Assembly: GCA_963729695.1 (NCBI GenBank)
Contig: CAVSOT010000007.1
Span: forward strand, 868,001-932,000
DNA from: PALSA-693 sp963729695
GTDB taxonomy: Bacteria > Actinomycetota > Acidimicrobiia > Acidimicrobiales > Palsa-688
DNA: 64,000 nucleotides
Direction: 5' to 3'
A model generated the notes under the pieces. It was not told where the DNA came from. It made no database searches and was given only the letters and a program-made list of their open reading frames with translations. Made by a program: the position numbers and the translations under genes. How positions within the stretch are numbered: position 1 is the stretch's first letter; every line of letters begins with the position of its first letter. This document shows positions 63,670 through 64,000 of the stretch, one piece after another.

Positions 63670-64000
63670 GCGAGGCGGGCCGATTTGGCCTCACGGATCC
63701 GGTGTTCACGGAGCCGTTCGTCGACGTCGACGAGTGGCGTGACGAGCCGGTGCGGCACCGCTACGTCCATGGCGGGTTCGGCGGCACCGACTGCCGGTTC
63801 TCGATGTACTTTCCCGAGCCGCGGCGGTATCAGGGCCGGTTCTTTCAGCCGGTGAGCCCGGTACCGGGTTCGGAGCACGGGGCGACCGAGGGCGCCTTCA
63901 CCGGTTACATCGAGTTCGCCGTCGCCAGCGGGGGCTATCTCGTCGAGTCGAACCTGGGCCGGTTCCGCCGGGCCCTGCGCGGTGAGGACTCCACCATCGC
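63666..64000 (+). CDS. putative alpha/beta-hydrolase family, paralogue 4, partial
   Basis: The first 111 codons are visible, starting MSEAGRFGLTDPVFTEPFVD at 63666 and running off the right edge. RHRYVHGGFGGTDCRFSMYF and VASGGYLVESNLGRF match the other copies, but it is the most divergent of the four at the N-terminus. It is translationally coupled to the second amidohydrolase. Confidence 0.75.
   Translation, partial: MSEAGRFGLTDPVFTEPFVDVDEWRDEPVRHRYVHGGFGGTDCRFSMYFPEPRRYQGRFFQPVSPVPGSEHGATEGAFTGYIEFAVASGGYLVESNLGRFRRALRGEDSTI

Overview
The window is uniformly GC-rich. It carries a mycothiol synthase, a menaquinone pathway and large actinobacterial-style biosynthetic operons, so it most likely comes from a high-GC actinobacterium. 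Acidimicrobiia or a relative is my best guess, but I cannot confirm a taxon from sequence alone. Single-base frame breaks interrupt many otherwise well-conserved genes (menE, trpA, transglutaminase, ATP-grasp, ABC1 kinase, integrase, reverse transcriptase, three hydrolase paralogues). Where an intact paralogue or a family motif shows the expected base, the break is usually one missing or extra base, often in a short homopolymer. The sequence therefore probably contains assembly indels, and broken frames outside the island should not be read automatically as pseudogenes.

Layout. 1-10.4 kb: a DUF255 thioredoxin-domain protein, an epoxide-hydrolase-like enzyme, and the menaquinone genes menE, menA, menH, menD, menF and menG, with a MaoC protein beside menG. 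A 760-bp repeat mosaic separates menD from menF. 10.4-14.1 kb: a membrane protein, rlmN, mshD, nth and a small conserved ORF. 14.1-27.3 kb: one long plus-strand histidine/tryptophan run, hisD-C-B-H-A-F, a GroES-like gene, hisI, trpE, a YgfZ-like gene, a lipoprotein, trpC-F-B-A. hisG, hisE, trpD, trpG, menB and menC are not in the window. 27.3-37.8 kb: yqgE, a repeat-filled gap, the transglutaminase / alpha-E / circularly permuted ATP-grasp trio, typA, an ABC1-family kinase, an aquaporin and a peroxiredoxin. 37.8-41.5 kb: a fatty acid synthesis operon fabD-fabH-acpP-fabF on the minus strand. In it, FabD carries an extra C-terminal lipoyl/biotinyl-like domain.

41.6-52.7 kb is an accessory island that starts at a tRNA-Leu(CAA). 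It holds a tyrosine integrase, an XRE regulator, an excisionase-like protein, a winged-helix protein, a heavily frame-broken MobF-type relaxase/helicase, a HepT-like toxin and a group II intron with its reverse transcriptase. Several stretches have no recognisable genes.

52.9-64.0 kb is the most unusual part. Four paralogous copies of a large (about 675-690 aa) putative alpha/beta-hydrolase with a C-terminal PKD domain alternate with two divergent amidohydrolase-2 family enzymes and one branched-chain-amino-acid-type ABC substrate-binding lipoprotein, all on the plus strand. A near-identical 13-bp palindrome inside a promoter-like sequence lies upstream of the first paralogue and of the first amidohydrolase, which suggests common regulation. 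I interpret this as an uncharacterised uptake and degradation cluster whose substrate is unknown. It runs off the right end of the window.
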